Source: Bremia lactucae (taxonomy: Eukaryota > Oomycota > Peronosporomycetes > Peronosporales > Peronosporaceae). Taken from it: 25,655 nucleotides of DNA. Position numbers and translations under genes: made by a program. The notes under the pieces were generated by a model that worked only from the letters and a program-made list of their open reading frames with translations, did no database searches and was not told the origin of the DNA. How positions within the stretch are numbered: position 1 is the stretch's first letter; each line of letters starts with the position of its first letter. This document shows, one piece after another, positions 1-7,590 of the stretch. The DNA lies in the NCBI RefSeq assembly GCF_004359215.1, contig NW_027152037.1:8947-34601 (forward strand), in the 5' to 3' direction.

Positions 1-480
1 TTCTTGGCCAACGAGATCGATCCTTGGTTGTCCTCATAGATCTTGACCGCATCGTTTATCGACATCTCACCGAGCTCACACAAGAATGTCTTGAGCAACA
101 CCCTTCTTGTGCTGCTTCTGACAACGCCATGTATTCGGCTTCCTTAGACGAAAGAGCCATCGTGCGCTGTTTCTTGTTGCCAGCTGATACATCCGCCGCT
201 CATTAAAAATGCTTAGCCACTTGTGCTTCTTCTTGACGATGTGTCTCCAGCCCATTCCGCATCCGAGTAGTCTTGAAGTTACTTGTCACTTAGTGCTTGA
301 AACTTAATACCATATGAATTTGTGCCTTCTATATACCAGAAGACTTTCTTGAGCGCTTGCCAGTGTGTCGGACATGGGTCTGAGGTAAATTGGCTGATCA
401 CGCAGCAAGGTCGAAGCGTGTGCTTACCATATAAGGTACATCAGGCAGCCGACATCATTTCGATATGGCAGCTTTAGTTG
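1..480 (-). pseudogene. pol: Copia RNase H domain (element A)
   Basis: The RNase H domain degrades the RNA strand of the cDNA hybrid during reverse transcription. Minus-strand frames read the conserved blocks in order: a YRNDVGCLMYL-like block (about 480-445), a KVFWYIEGTNSYGIKFQ-like block (about 345-290), the catalytic-type block YSDAEWAGD (about 275-245), and at the far end KIYEDNQGSISLAK (about 45-3). The expected end of the polyprotein lies beyond the window edge. Several frameshifts separate these blocks, so no single protein is encoded. Assignment to copia RNase H is firm. Exact boundaries are approximate. Confidence 0.85.
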
Positions 481-1165
481 TGTTTGCATCCTCCTTCACA
501 CATGCGCTTGGTCAGCTTGAGTCCCGGATCCTGAGGCGTCCTGACATGCTTACTGTTCTCCATCTTGAACTTGTTCAAAGTACCGCACGCGAACTTAATC
601 TGCAGCATCGTCGAAGTCCCACTACTTCTTGAACTCAAGTCGTAGCATAAAACCATCGATGGTCTTGTTCGACATGCGAGGCGACTGCATTAGCCGGTAC
701 AATGACCGTTCAAGTTTGCACAAATAGTCCGGATGGACCGTATTACTGAAATCGTCTGGCTGCGTCACTCGTCGAGCTGGCTGTTGATGAGTTCTGTCTT
801 CAAGTTCATTAATGAACAGTAAGTCCGTACTTGGCAGCCAAACTGAGCAGAATCCGGATTGATGTAAACTTGTCCGCAGGCGCAAACGTTTCTTTGTAGT
901 CGATACCGAACTTCTGTGCAAAGCCTTTGGCCACTAGACGCGTCTTGTACCGCTCAATTTTACCATCTTGATTTCCTTGACGCGAAACAGCCATCGATTG
1001 CTAATTGGCTTGCATTCTTTTGGTAGCAGTACAAGCATCCAAGTCTTATTCTTTAGAAAAGATTCCATTTCCGAGTTGCATGCTTCGTGCCACGTGGCTG
1101 CGTCGCTGGATTCTACCGCCGACTTGAACGTGGTCGGCATTTTTCCAATTGAAAACACAACTTAG
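474..1165 (-). pseudogene. pol: Copia reverse transcriptase domain with internal deletion (element A)
   Basis: The N-terminal RT blocks are clear on the minus strand: SAVESSDAATWHEACNSEME (about 1120-1060), then the [14 protein letters not shown] block and [20 protein letters not shown] (about 960-900) leading to [20 protein letters not shown]. The palm region then fails. Near 605-625 the frame passes from an EFKK block straight to the TMLQIKF block that normally lies well after the catalytic YVDD. The stretch carrying the catalytic aspartates is therefore missing, by my estimate about 200 bp. The C-terminal block LKLTKRMCEGGCKHN (about 520-476) is present. The domain is inactive by deletion as well as by frameshifts. 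Confidence 0.85.
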
Positions 1166-1772
1166 CAGTCTTAAATCTTGTGCCGTAGCAGACATTTCTT
1201 CCAGCGATGGGCATCGACTGTGTCGCTTTGGCTTTGGAATTAAGGCTGCTGCGTTTTTGAGCTTTAATGCCAGGCTCATTTTTTCGCTCAGCTCACATTC
1301 TTCATTCTCGTGATCAGTTTCTTCGAGCTGTGGGGGTCGTTATCAGCCAACTTTTCATCATCTTGAGCGAAGATCTCGCTATTCTGGCGGCCGCATCTCC
1401 CACTATCAAACATTTCTTTCATAAATTGTGCGTCGCGATTCACTAGTCTCACCCTCTTCGAATCGATACGCTTTTTCATACTCCGAGTAACCGAGAAACC
1501 GACAGCGTACCGATCGAGCGTCAAGCTTTCTGCAATTTTCCTTGGGGACCGTTACAAATGCATAGCAACTAAAAACCATTAAATTCGCCAGCACTGATTT
1601 CTTTTGGTCCAAACCTGGTATGGTGACTTTTCCATACCAATACCTCTCATTGGACAGCGATTGCGAAGGAGAGAAGCCGCCAAGACCGCTTCGCCCCAAT
1701 ACGTCTTTGCAATCCAGCGCGCTTAAGCGTGCATCGTGCGCATTCCACTAGCATGCGATTCATGCGTTCAGC
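1166..1772 (-). pseudogene. pol: Copia integrase C-terminal part and linker (element A)
   Basis: Copia integrase inserts the cDNA into the genome. The minus strand reads AERMNRMLVECARC at about 1772-1730. This is the block around the catalytic glutamate of the DDE core. It is followed by the conserved copia integrase tail with VTVPKENCRKLDARSVRCRF and LGYSEYEKAYRFE (about 1555-1455). A poorly conserved charged linker (1400-1165) connects to RT. The first two catalytic aspartates and the zinc-binding head would fall in the gap. Stops and frame changes occur between 1700 and 1280. Confidence 0.82.
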
Positions 1773-2327
1773 NNNNNNNNNNNNNNNNNNNNNNNNNNNN
1801 NNNNNNNNNNNNNNNNNNNNNNNNNNNNNNNNNNNNNNNNNNNNNNNNNNNNNNNNNNNNNNNNNNNNNNNNNNNNNNNNNNNNNNNNNNNNNNNNNNNN
1901 NNNNNNNNNNNNNNNNNNNNNNNNNNNNNNNNNNNNNNNNNNNNNNNNNNNNNNNNNNNNNNNNNNNNNNNNNNNNNNNNNNNNNNNNNNNNNNNNNNNN
2001 NNNNNNNNNNNNNNNNNNNNNNNNNNNNNNNNNNNNNNNNNNNNNNNNNNNNNNNNNNNNNNNNNNNNNNNNNNNNNNNNNNNNNNNNNNNNNNNNNNNN
2101 NNNNNNNNNNNNNNNNNNNNNNNNNNNNNNNNNNNNNNNNNNNNNNNNNNNNNNNNNNNNNNNNNNNNNNNNNNNNNNNNNNNNNNNNNNNNNNNNNNNN
2201 NNNNNNNNNNNNNNNNNNNNNNNNNNNNNNNNNNNNNNNNNNNNNNNNNNNNNNNNNNNNNNNNNNNNNNNNNNNNNNNNNNNNNNNNNNNNNNNNNNNN
2301 NNNNNNNNNNNNNNNNNNNNNNNNNNN
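1773..2327. other. Assembly gap (555 N)
   Basis: This is an unbroken run of N. Both flanks are minus-strand copia pol, but from different parts of it: integrase on the left and the RT end on the right. The gap therefore hides the boundary between two element copies. Its length may be a scaffolding estimate. Confidence 0.99.
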
Positions 2328-3240
2328 ATGAAGCACATCTTGCTCGAATAGCACTTCAGTAGGGCACAATCTTCATCGTGTCATCGTGCTTTATTTCGCC
2401 TTCACACATGTTCTAGGTCAGCTTGAGTTTAGGATCTTGAGGCGTCTTCACGGGCTTGCTGTCATGTATACTAAACTTGTTCAAGAAGTACTTAAGAAAT
2501 TTGGTTTGCCGCATCGTTATACGGCCAGCCGCATGATCGCTCTTAATTTCCGCACCAACTGAATACTTCAGCTCATCGCGACCAGTCATCTCGAATCGGT
2601 CCTTGCATGCATGATATGATTATTAATCCATAAAGCAACAAAGACCATGTCGTCATAGTCCCACTTGATATGCACGCAGTGATCCGATTCACACTTGACG
2701 AGATTATCTTGATCATGAAGTCGTCGATAGTCTGGTTCCACGCGCGGTAGACTGCTTCATCCCATACAGCGACCTCTTGAGCTTGAACTCGTAATCTGGA
2801 CGATCAGCGTCGACATACCTATCCGGCCGTGCCATGTAGATACCCCTATCCAGTCCATCTTAAAAAAACGCTGTCTTGACATCCATCTGATGTAACCTGG
2901 TCATATACATTGCCGCCAGACTCAGCACGATCCAAATCGACGCGAACTTGGCAACTGGCGCATAGATTTTTTCGTTGTCGACCTCTTACTTCTGTAATAA
3001 TTCCTTAGCCACCAAGCGTGCATTGACCCCTCAACTTGGCCATCTTGTGTCTCCTTGACACGAAAAACCCATCTGCAACCGATCGTCTGTGTTTCTTCGG
3101 CAACGATACGTATCGCTTTGCGGAGCGAATCACACTTCGAGTCACAATTTTTTTTCACTTCACCGCGTCACTGTATACCGGAGCCGACTTGGACAAAGTC
3201 GGCATACCTCCTACTGAATCCATGACGTTAGCCGATTCAT
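2328..3240 (-). pseudogene. pol: Copia reverse transcriptase, catalytic motif lost (fragment B)
   Basis: The minus strand carries the N-terminal RT block with NCDSKCDSLRKAIRIVAEE and TIGCRWVFRVKETQDGQVEG (about 3155-3020). Next comes a region with stops, and then a block matching SDHCVHIKWDYDDMVFVAL (about 2690-2632). At the position of YVDD (2619-2630) it encodes WINN, so both catalytic aspartates are gone. The downstream primer-grip region and KPVKTPQD-like C-end (about 2470-2430) follow. The copy at 10860-11790 has the closely similar replacement WIYN, which points to common descent from an already defective copy. Confidence 0.82.
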
Positions 3241-3606
3241 GAATTGTAGTACCTTAGCTGCTGCTGACATCTCATCAAGATCTTGACGTCTCTTGTAAGA
3301 CGTGGAATGCTTGGCGCTTGGCTAATTTCTCTTCCTGCTAGAATCCATTCTTAAAGCTTTCGCTGTTTCTTCTTCTTCTTGCGGCGACTCATCACCAGTC
3401 TCCTCTTCATCTTCAATACAACGTTTTTGGCAGTAGTCACTTGTTCCAGTGTCGAAAACGTCTTCCATGAACTGTGCGTCGCAACTTAACAGAATACGAC
3501 AACTATCTAGCTCTTCAAAATGATGTGCTTTCTCATGCCCTGAATGTCTAAGAAGCGGCAGCGAACTCGGCGGGCATCATACTTGGCACGCAAATTTCCC
3601 CTACTA
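3241..3606 (-). pseudogene. pol: Copia integrase C-terminal tail and linker (fragment B)
   Basis: At about 3600-3510 the minus strand reads LRAKYDARRVRCRFLDIQGM. This is the copia integrase tail usually seen as KxDAxSVRCRFLGYS. The sequence between it and the RT start (3510-3240) is the charged, variable linker, with stops. The right end joins directly to plus-strand RT of element C at about 3605-3615, so the two are head to head there. Confidence 0.75.
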
Positions 3607-3609
3607 CTA

Positions 3610-4665
3610 GAATTCATGCTGTACCACAAGAAAGACGGCGATAAAGTCGTCGTGGTTGGCGTATTTGTCGACGATCTTCTGGCGACCGGCACCAGCGCAG
3701 AAGCAGCTGATTGATTCTTCGTCAGCCTCAAACCTCTGTCAATTCAAGGATTTTGGACGTGTGTCGAAATTTTTGGGCATGCGCGTAAGCCTTGACAGCG
3801 ACGGGGTGTATGTCCTAGTTCAGCGCTACGAAGGTGCACCTTAGGCATTTAAAGCGGGTGTTTCAGGATGAGACGATTCGGGAGCTCTTGCTAGAGAACA
3901 GGCTGGCGGATGCAACTTTTACGCTAGCACCGATAGGCGCGCACTGCTACAGAAGGACGAGGATAGCAAGCTTGAAGGCATGACAAGCGCGGCAGGACTG
4001 CCATCCATCAAGGATTTTCATCAATTGTTGGGAGTTTGCTGCGGGTGGCGCGATGCACACGGCCTGATGTGGCGTTTCCGGTGCACAAAGCGACGCGTTC
4101 AGCCCACCAGCCACGCGTCCACGACTGGAAGCTGGCGCGCGTTGCGCGTTATCTTAAAGAATACAAGGATTAAAGTTGCGGATGACTCCGAGGATCGGGT
4201 CGCAGGGAACCCCCATGCTGGAGTCATAGAGCGACGTAGATTTTGCGGAAGACAAAAATGATCGAAATTCGCTGACTGGTTGTGTCATACTACTAAATGA
4301 CATGTCGGTGAGCTGGAGCGGGAAGAAACAGGGCGTTGTTTCCCTGTCTACAATGGAAGCAGAGTACGTGCTGCATCTGAGGCTTACGAGCTTTGCTGGG
4401 ATGCGCGGATGCTTTGCGAGATACACATGCTGCCGGTTCCACCCATGCTGATGCATGTCGACAATTCGGCGGCTATCAAGCAACTTGAAGGCGAAGCTTG
4501 CTCGATCAAAGCTTAGCATATTGACATGCGCCCAAAGTTTGTGTGCGACTATATTAGAAGAGAGTCGTACTTGCGGGATACGTGCGCTCGGAGGAGATGT
4601 AGGCAGACTTGCTAACAAAAGCGTTAGATTCGTCAAGCTTGCAAAGTTATGCGAACTTATGTGCA
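3610..4665 (+). pseudogene. pol: Copia RT C-terminal half and RNase H (element C)
   Basis: The frame starts at the palm with LYHKKDGDKVVVVGVFVDDL. The FVDD at 3664-3675 keeps both catalytic aspartates. It continues with a DFGRVSKFLGMRVSLDSDG block (about 3750-3800), SIKDFHQLLGV (about 4006-4040), and a SDVDFAEDKNDR RNase H block (about 4230-4264). Then come MSVSWSGKKQGVVSLSTMEA (about 4300-4360) and the terminal histidine-type block AKHIDMRPKFVCDY with a frame change (about 4505-4555). It ends near a LADLLTKAL-like block (about 4600-4630). Stops at about 3710, 3842 and 4230 and several frame shifts kill it. It is the only RT in the window with an intact Asp-Asp pair. Confidence 0.85.
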
Positions 4666-4702
4666 TGGCATAGTCGAGCAAGGATTTGTTGATGTAAAAG
4701 AT

Positions 4703-4711
4703 AGAGGAGGG
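4703..4711 (+). promoter_or_regulatory. Candidate polypurine tract of element C
   Basis: AGAGGAGGG lies just after the end of the RNase H coding region and just before TGCTATGAG, which starts the sequence shared with the inverted LTR near 10.3 kb. The position fits a plus-strand primer site. The assignment rests on position and composition only. Confidence 0.5.
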
Positions 4712-4970
4712 TGCTATGAGGATAGATCGTGATGATGCTACTGTGTGTGTGGTCAAGAAGCTGGCATCCGAGGAGAAGTGTTGAAATGGGAAGAGTTTGC
4801 AGCCAAGCTTTGGAGAAAGCTGAATATGCGTGCAAGGAAGCGGCTGACATTTATGAGCTGTTGTCATAGTCTTAACTTCGTCTGGCCATACGTTGAAGGT
4901 TGTGGGACTGATAAACAGTAACATTACGTAGTGAGCACAGAGGAAAGTAGAGCAATATAATTAATTTCGC
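4712..4970 (+). repeat. LTR of copia element C
   Basis: The stretch from about 4775 to 4965 matches the reverse complement of about 10130-10332. Shared words include AGTTTGCAGCCAAGCTTTGG-like and CTTCGTCTGGCCATACGTTG-like segments. It follows the RNase H end and the purine tract, so it is the 3' LTR of C. The first 60 bp of this copy have no counterpart in the other copy. The 3' border is set by loss of similarity and by the family-E LTR that begins at 5000. No target duplication is visible. Confidence 0.72.
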
Positions 4971-4999
4971 CCCCATCCGTTCAATAAGCTATTCGCAAT

Positions 5000-5170
5000 G
5001 TTACCAGCGATGACGTAACAGGGGATGACGTCAGATGTTTTAGAAGGTTCGAGAGCAGTGATTGGCGAAAAGTAATGGTTGGCGTAAAAGTAGTTATAAA
5101 TTTTGCGAACTAAGGGCCTTTAATGATTTATTTTGCATTTTGCCAACTTGTGTTCAAGCGACCCTAAACA
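5000..5170 (+). repeat. Family-E copia LTR, copy 1
   Basis: It starts TGTTACC and ends ACA. It aligns by eye with 6289-6457 and 14089-14307: paired TGACGTCA-like sites near the start, GTGATTGGC/AATGGTTGGC motifs, then TTTTGCATTTTGCCAACT near the end. It is followed within a few bases by a primer-site-like GGTTAGGAG and by a gag start codon at 5215 that reads seven codons to a stop. It is a 5' LTR by position. Confidence 0.75.
5012..5034 (+). promoter_or_regulatory. Paired CRE-like sites in LTR copy 1
   Basis: TGACGTAA (5012-5019) and TGACGTCA (5027-5034) lie 15 bp apart near the LTR start. The same pair, with one or two substitutions, occurs in the other family-E LTRs (6298/6312 and 14157/14174) and in an inverted copy (6683/6697). 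TGACGTCA is the palindromic binding site of the ATF/CREB bZIP class. Conservation across diverged LTRs suggests an enhancer. Confidence 0.5.
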
Positions 5171-5173
5171 TCA

Positions 5174-5183
5174 GGTTAGGAGC
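5174..5183 (+). promoter_or_regulatory. Primer-binding-site-like sequence, LTR copy 1
   Basis: GGTTAGGAG occupies the place where the other two family-E LTRs have GGTTATGAG. One base differs from the complement of the initiator tRNA-Met anticodon arm (CUCAUAACC). It is probably a decayed primer site. Confidence 0.5.
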
Positions 5184-5249
5184 TCAAGCCCCGTCAACTC
5201 TGCCTCGCCGCCCCATGGACGCCTCTATTGAGACTTGAAGCCGAACCAA

Positions 5250-5554
5250 GGAGAAGCGAAACGAAGTTAATTGAGAAATGACGAGTCGGATGGAAAACAC
5301 GTATGCCTATTACATTACTACATCTAAGTCAACCATTACTTTTGGCTAATAACTGCTCCTAGAACCAGCCTTCTAGAACGTCTGATGTCATTACCTGTAA
5401 GGAGACCGCAGCGAGGCGAAGAGAAGGGGCTTCTCAAAGGACAAGCCGGAGCGAAGACACATAATCGATTGCTACCTCTAAGCCAACCATTAATCTTAGC
5501 CAATCACTGCGCTCAAAACAAACCTTCTAGAACATCTGACGTCATTACCGGTAA
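5250..5554 (-). repeat. Inverted U3-like tandem repeat, two units
   Basis: Two units of about 150 bp (5250-5400 and 5401-5554) each run from a GGAGACCGAAGCGAAG-like purine stretch to TGACGTCATTACCGGTAA. Reverse-complemented, each unit reproduces the first half of the family-E LTR (TTACCGGTAATGACGTCA, then GTGATTGGC and AATGGTTGGCTTAGAGGTAG). It then continues into a different tail rich in GCTTCG/CCTTTG. They lie opposite to the forward LTR at 5000-5170, so a transcript across both could fold back. No reading frame of interest is present. Confidence 0.75.
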
Positions 5555-5569
5555 GAAGAGGGTATTGGC

Positions 5570-5752
5570 GATGTCACACACCGGTGAGTATACCCTTCTT
5601 GGTCGCAAGGTGGGGGGTCTTCGTCGACATCACTATATCGCCCATTGCCACCGCTTGAATCACACCGTCATCAGCGAGATGCACATATACATGTAATCAT
5701 ACATGTACTCTTCGGAGCACGGTATGTGTTGCGCTGCTTCCGTCAACCATGA
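5570..5752 (-). pseudogene. pol: Antisense copia protease fragment (family E)
   Basis: This stretch matches 13110-13287 base for base over long runs (for example CCGGTGAG, GTCATCAGCGAGATG, TGTGTTGCGCTGC). There the minus strand encodes the copia protease head around a VWLVDSGATQHMT-type motif and the following LADDGVV region. Here only about 180 bp remain, interrupted by stops, and the sequence is antisense to the flanking LTRs and RNase H. It has no function as a protease. Confidence 0.7.
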
Positions 5753-5756
5753 TGCA

Positions 5757-6242
5757 ACATTTAAGTTGTCGAGGGGCATGTGCGAGGGTGGTTGTAAGGA
5801 TGGAGATACGATAAAGAACGTGCCGTACCGAAGTTGTTTCGGTGGTAATGTATACCTAATGGTTGCAACGCGTCCGGATCCTGATGCAGCTGTAGATGTT
5901 TTGAGTCAATTTGCTGGCACTTGGCAAGCTCTCGAGCGCGTACTACGTTACCTTAATGCGACGCCGGCTCACGGACTTCAGTTTTCGCGAAGCTGTGCGG
6001 CAAGTCTGCTTGTTTATTCAGATGCAGACTGAGCGCTGAAGTGCAAGTGATTACGTTCTTATGATGAACAGCGGATGTATCTGCTGGCGAAGCAAGAAGC
6101 AACGGACTGTGTTGCTCTCTTCGACGGAAGGTGAATACATGTCGCTATTGGAGGCCACTGAAGAAGCAGTATGGCTCAATTTTGTTCTGCGTGAGCCTGG
6201 TGAGATGACAGTGGTAACGCAAGGAGCGTACGACAAGCCGAA
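5757..6242 (+). pseudogene. pol: Copia RT end and RNase H (family E, sense)
   Basis: The plus strand begins inside the end of RT at KLSRGMCEGGCKDGDTIK. It continues with VPYRSCFGGNVYLMVATRPD and PDAAVDVLSQFAGTWQALER, then VLRYLNATPAHGLQFSRSCA and a LLVYSDAD block at about 6015-6031, followed by a stop. After a shift it resumes with MNSGCICWRSKKQRTVLLSS, TEGEYMSLLEATEEAVWL and LREPGEMTV (6061-6220). The end of the domain (the HxxxKHID block) is missing before LTR copy 2. The long readable frames make this one of the better preserved RNase H copies, but it lacks most of RT. Confidence 0.83.
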
Positions 6243-6288
6243 ACAGGAAAGATTTAGAACGAGCGATCAACGCGCAAGTACAGGTAAT

Positions 6289-6457
6289 TGTCGGTAGTGA
6301 CGTCATAGGGATGACATCTAATATTCTAGAAGTTGGTTTTAGGAGCAGTGATTGACTAAGATTAATGGCTGGCGTAAGATAGCAATAGGTTTGCGGACTG
6401 AGGATTTTTAATGTTTACTTTGCATTTTGCCAACTAGCGCTTAAGCGACTTTGAACA
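6289..6457 (+). repeat. Family-E copia LTR, copy 2
   Basis: It starts TGTCGGTAGTGACGTCAT and ends GAACA. It aligns with copies 1 and 3 throughout, including the TTTGCATTTTGCCAACTAG stretch. It is preceded by an RNase H fragment and followed by a primer site and a gag start, so it could be read as the 3' LTR of one unit and the 5' LTR of the next. CRE-like sites lie at 6298-6305 and, degenerate, 6312-6319. Confidence 0.78.
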
Positions 6458-6460
6458 CCA

Positions 6461-6469
6461 GGTTATGAG
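6461..6469 (+). promoter_or_regulatory. Primer binding site, initiator tRNA-Met anticodon-arm type (LTR copy 2)
   Basis: GGTTATGAG directly follows the LTR, three bases after ACA. It is the reverse complement of CUCAUAACC, the anticodon loop and 3' stem of plant- or yeast-type initiator tRNA-Met. It does not match a tRNA 3' end. This is the arrangement known from Drosophila copia, where a half-tRNA primes synthesis. The tRNA of this organism was not available to compare. Confidence 0.6.
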
Positions 6470-6521
6470 ACCAAGCCCCCGCCACTCTATCTTCTTCGCA
6501 CCAGACACTGCCTTTGCCACC

Positions 6522-6662
6522 ATGGACGCCTCTGTTGACACTCGAAGCGGAATGAAGGAGACCGAAGCGAAGGGTCTTGGCAAAGGACGAGCGGGAATAA
6601 ATACACGTAACCTTTTGCTACCTCTGCGCCAATCATTATTCTTAACCAATCACAGCTCCTAG
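6522..6662 (+). pseudogene. Chimeric gag-start frame fused to inverted U3 repeat
   Basis: A 46-codon frame opens at the gag start codon (MDASVDTRSG) and runs into the inverted U3-like repeat, ending at a TAG at 6660-6662. The first codons match the gag starts at 14369 and 17109, and the rest is antisense LTR. The same fusion occurs at 5215, where it stops after seven codons. I do not think it is a functional protein. Confidence 0.5.
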
Positions 6663-6992
6663 AACTAACCTTTTAGAAAATATGACGTCGTCCTTTTGAC
6701 GTCATTACCGATAAGGAGATCGAAGCGATGCGAAGCGAAGGAATTTCGCAAAGGACAGACCAGAGCAAATACACTTATTTATTGGCATCTTAGCCAACCA
6801 TTACTCTTAGCCAATCACTGCTCTTAACAATAACATTGTAGAACATCGCCATTATGCGTAATGAGAGCAAAGTGAGGCGAAGCGAGGTGAAGTGAAAGAT
6901 TTTGGCAAATGACAAATTATAGCGATAACATCAACTTTATTGCTAATTTAAGACAACTATTACTGTGTGCGATGCTATTAAAACCAAAATTC
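6557..6992 (-). repeat. Inverted U3-like tandem repeat, three units
   Basis: Three units follow each other: 6557-6714, 6715-6861 and 6862-6992. They have the same structure as the two at 5250-5554: purine-rich GAAGCGAAG start, AGCCAACCATTACTCTTAGCC core, TGACGTCATTACC end. The last unit is the most decayed. The period is about 150 bp with indels. They lie in opposite orientation to LTR copy 2. Confidence 0.72.
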
Positions 6993-7195
6993 TAAGAAAG
7001 CATCACAGTCTGTTGCTTCTTGTTTCGCCGGCAGATGCATCCATTGTTCAGCCTTAGAACGTAATTACTTGTAATTTGGTGAGGTAAAAAAACTTTAGCT
7101 CAGTCTGCCAAGCAGACTTGTCGTACAGCTTCGCGAAAACAGAAGACCGTGAGTTGGCGTCTCATAAGGTTGTGGGGCCATGGCGAGCGTGATAA
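6993..7195 (-). pseudogene. pol: Copia RNase H fragment (family E, antisense to its neighbours)
   Basis: Read on the minus strand, this piece matches 5930-6125 and 13450-13660. It carries the TPTHGLLFSRSC-like block (about 7160-7125), a SLLG piece and the KKQQTVMLS-like block ending at about 6993. Stops and frame shifts occur between them. It joins element D on its right at about 7200 and the inverted U3 array on its left. In the minus direction the order is thus RNase H then U3, as expected at a 3' end, but the terminal third of RNase H is lost. Confidence 0.7.
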
Positions 7196-7199
7196 ATAT

Positions 7200-7590
7200 T
7201 TTGCAAAACAAAAAGGTATTCGCTGGAAGCTTAAAGAAACCCATTGTATCCTTCCAAGTTTCACACTTTGAGTTGCGCGTCGCATCAGCGTAACTCGTGG
7301 CTCACAACACTTGTAACTTCAATCGACACCTCCTGATCGACGGCTTCTGCTGCGCCTCTTGACTTTGGGCGCGTGCAATGTGCACCTCTTTCCCATGTTT
7401 TTGTTCGGTTTGCTCTTGCTTTCAACCATTGTCTTTTGACACCGCTTGCCTTGACATCACTGAGTCCACCGCTTGGTCTTCAAAACGCCAATCCGCGCTG
7501 TAACAGTTGGTTGTTCTGATCTTCAGTCATGTTTTAATATCCGTAACATGCTGTATTTTGATGACCTGGTTATCTTTCTGCAAGAACACA
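7200..7590 (-). pseudogene. pol: Copia integrase-RT linker (element D)
   Basis: The minus strand shows a basic low-complexity stretch with LKARANRTKTWERGAHCTR (about 7425-7370). This is typical of the charged linker between copia integrase and RT. It is followed by acidic residues and a RRATQSVKL piece near 7285 that resembles the start of RT. Recognition is weak beyond 7300, and stops are frequent. Confidence 0.5.

Larger units (their letters stand above)
1..1772 (-). mobile_element. Copia LTR retrotransposon A, 3' part of pol (degenerate)
   Basis: Read on the minus strand, the domains follow the Ty1/copia order: end of integrase near 1772-1400, linker 1400-1165, reverse transcriptase 1165-480, RNase H 480-1. 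The element is cut by the window edge on the RNase H side and by the run of N on the integrase side, so gag, protease and both LTRs are not visible. Stops and frame changes break it into short frames. It is related to the family-E copies elsewhere in the window (shared words such as MCEGGCKH) but is clearly diverged from them. It cannot be mobile on its own. Confidence 0.88.
2328..3606 (-). mobile_element. Copia fragment B (family E related), integrase C-end to RT end
   Basis: This stretch aligns by eye along its whole length with the minus-strand element at about 10840-12150. It shares the stretch running from the EVLFE shadow frame through the RT blocks to the integrase tail. It is truncated by the gap on the left and by plus-strand copia C on the right at about 3606. 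No LTR is present. It is a dead partial copy. Confidence 0.85.
3607..4970 (+). mobile_element. Copia element C, 3' end (RT, RNase H, LTR)
   Basis: This is the plus-strand 3' part of a copia element of a different family from A, B and E. The order is RT palm and thumb, RNase H, a purine-rich tract and an LTR. The 5' half is missing: the left end abuts fragment B. The LTR matches, in reverse complement, the LTR in front of gag of element D (10125-10349). C and D are therefore probably one family, with the 3' half here and the 5' half, inverted, about 5 kb away. Confidence 0.85.
5000..6457 (+). mobile_element. Rearranged non-autonomous family-E unit (LTR to LTR)
   Basis: Two forward LTRs (5000-5170 and 6289-6457) bracket an internal region in an order no autonomous copia has: primer site and gag start codon, two inverted U3-like repeats (5250-5554), an antisense protease piece (5570-5752), then sense RT-end/RNase H (5757-6242). 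Both abnormal junctions recur elsewhere in the window (6522-6560 and 13285-13293). The arrangement therefore predates these copies and was multiplied. It encodes nothing complete and would need proteins in trans. Alternatively, the copies arose by segmental duplication. Confidence 0.62.

Noticed and set aside
1647..2369. Long open frames (192-240 codons) on both strands across 1729-2369
   Set aside because: They run through the N block. Only the left end of the minus frame is real (integrase AERMNRMLVECARC).
4154..4924. 256-codon minus-strand frame, longest uninterrupted in the window
   Set aside because: It is antisense to RNase H and LTR of copia C, whose plus-strand reading explains the sequence. 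The protein has a random, Ser/Leu/His-rich look and no family features.
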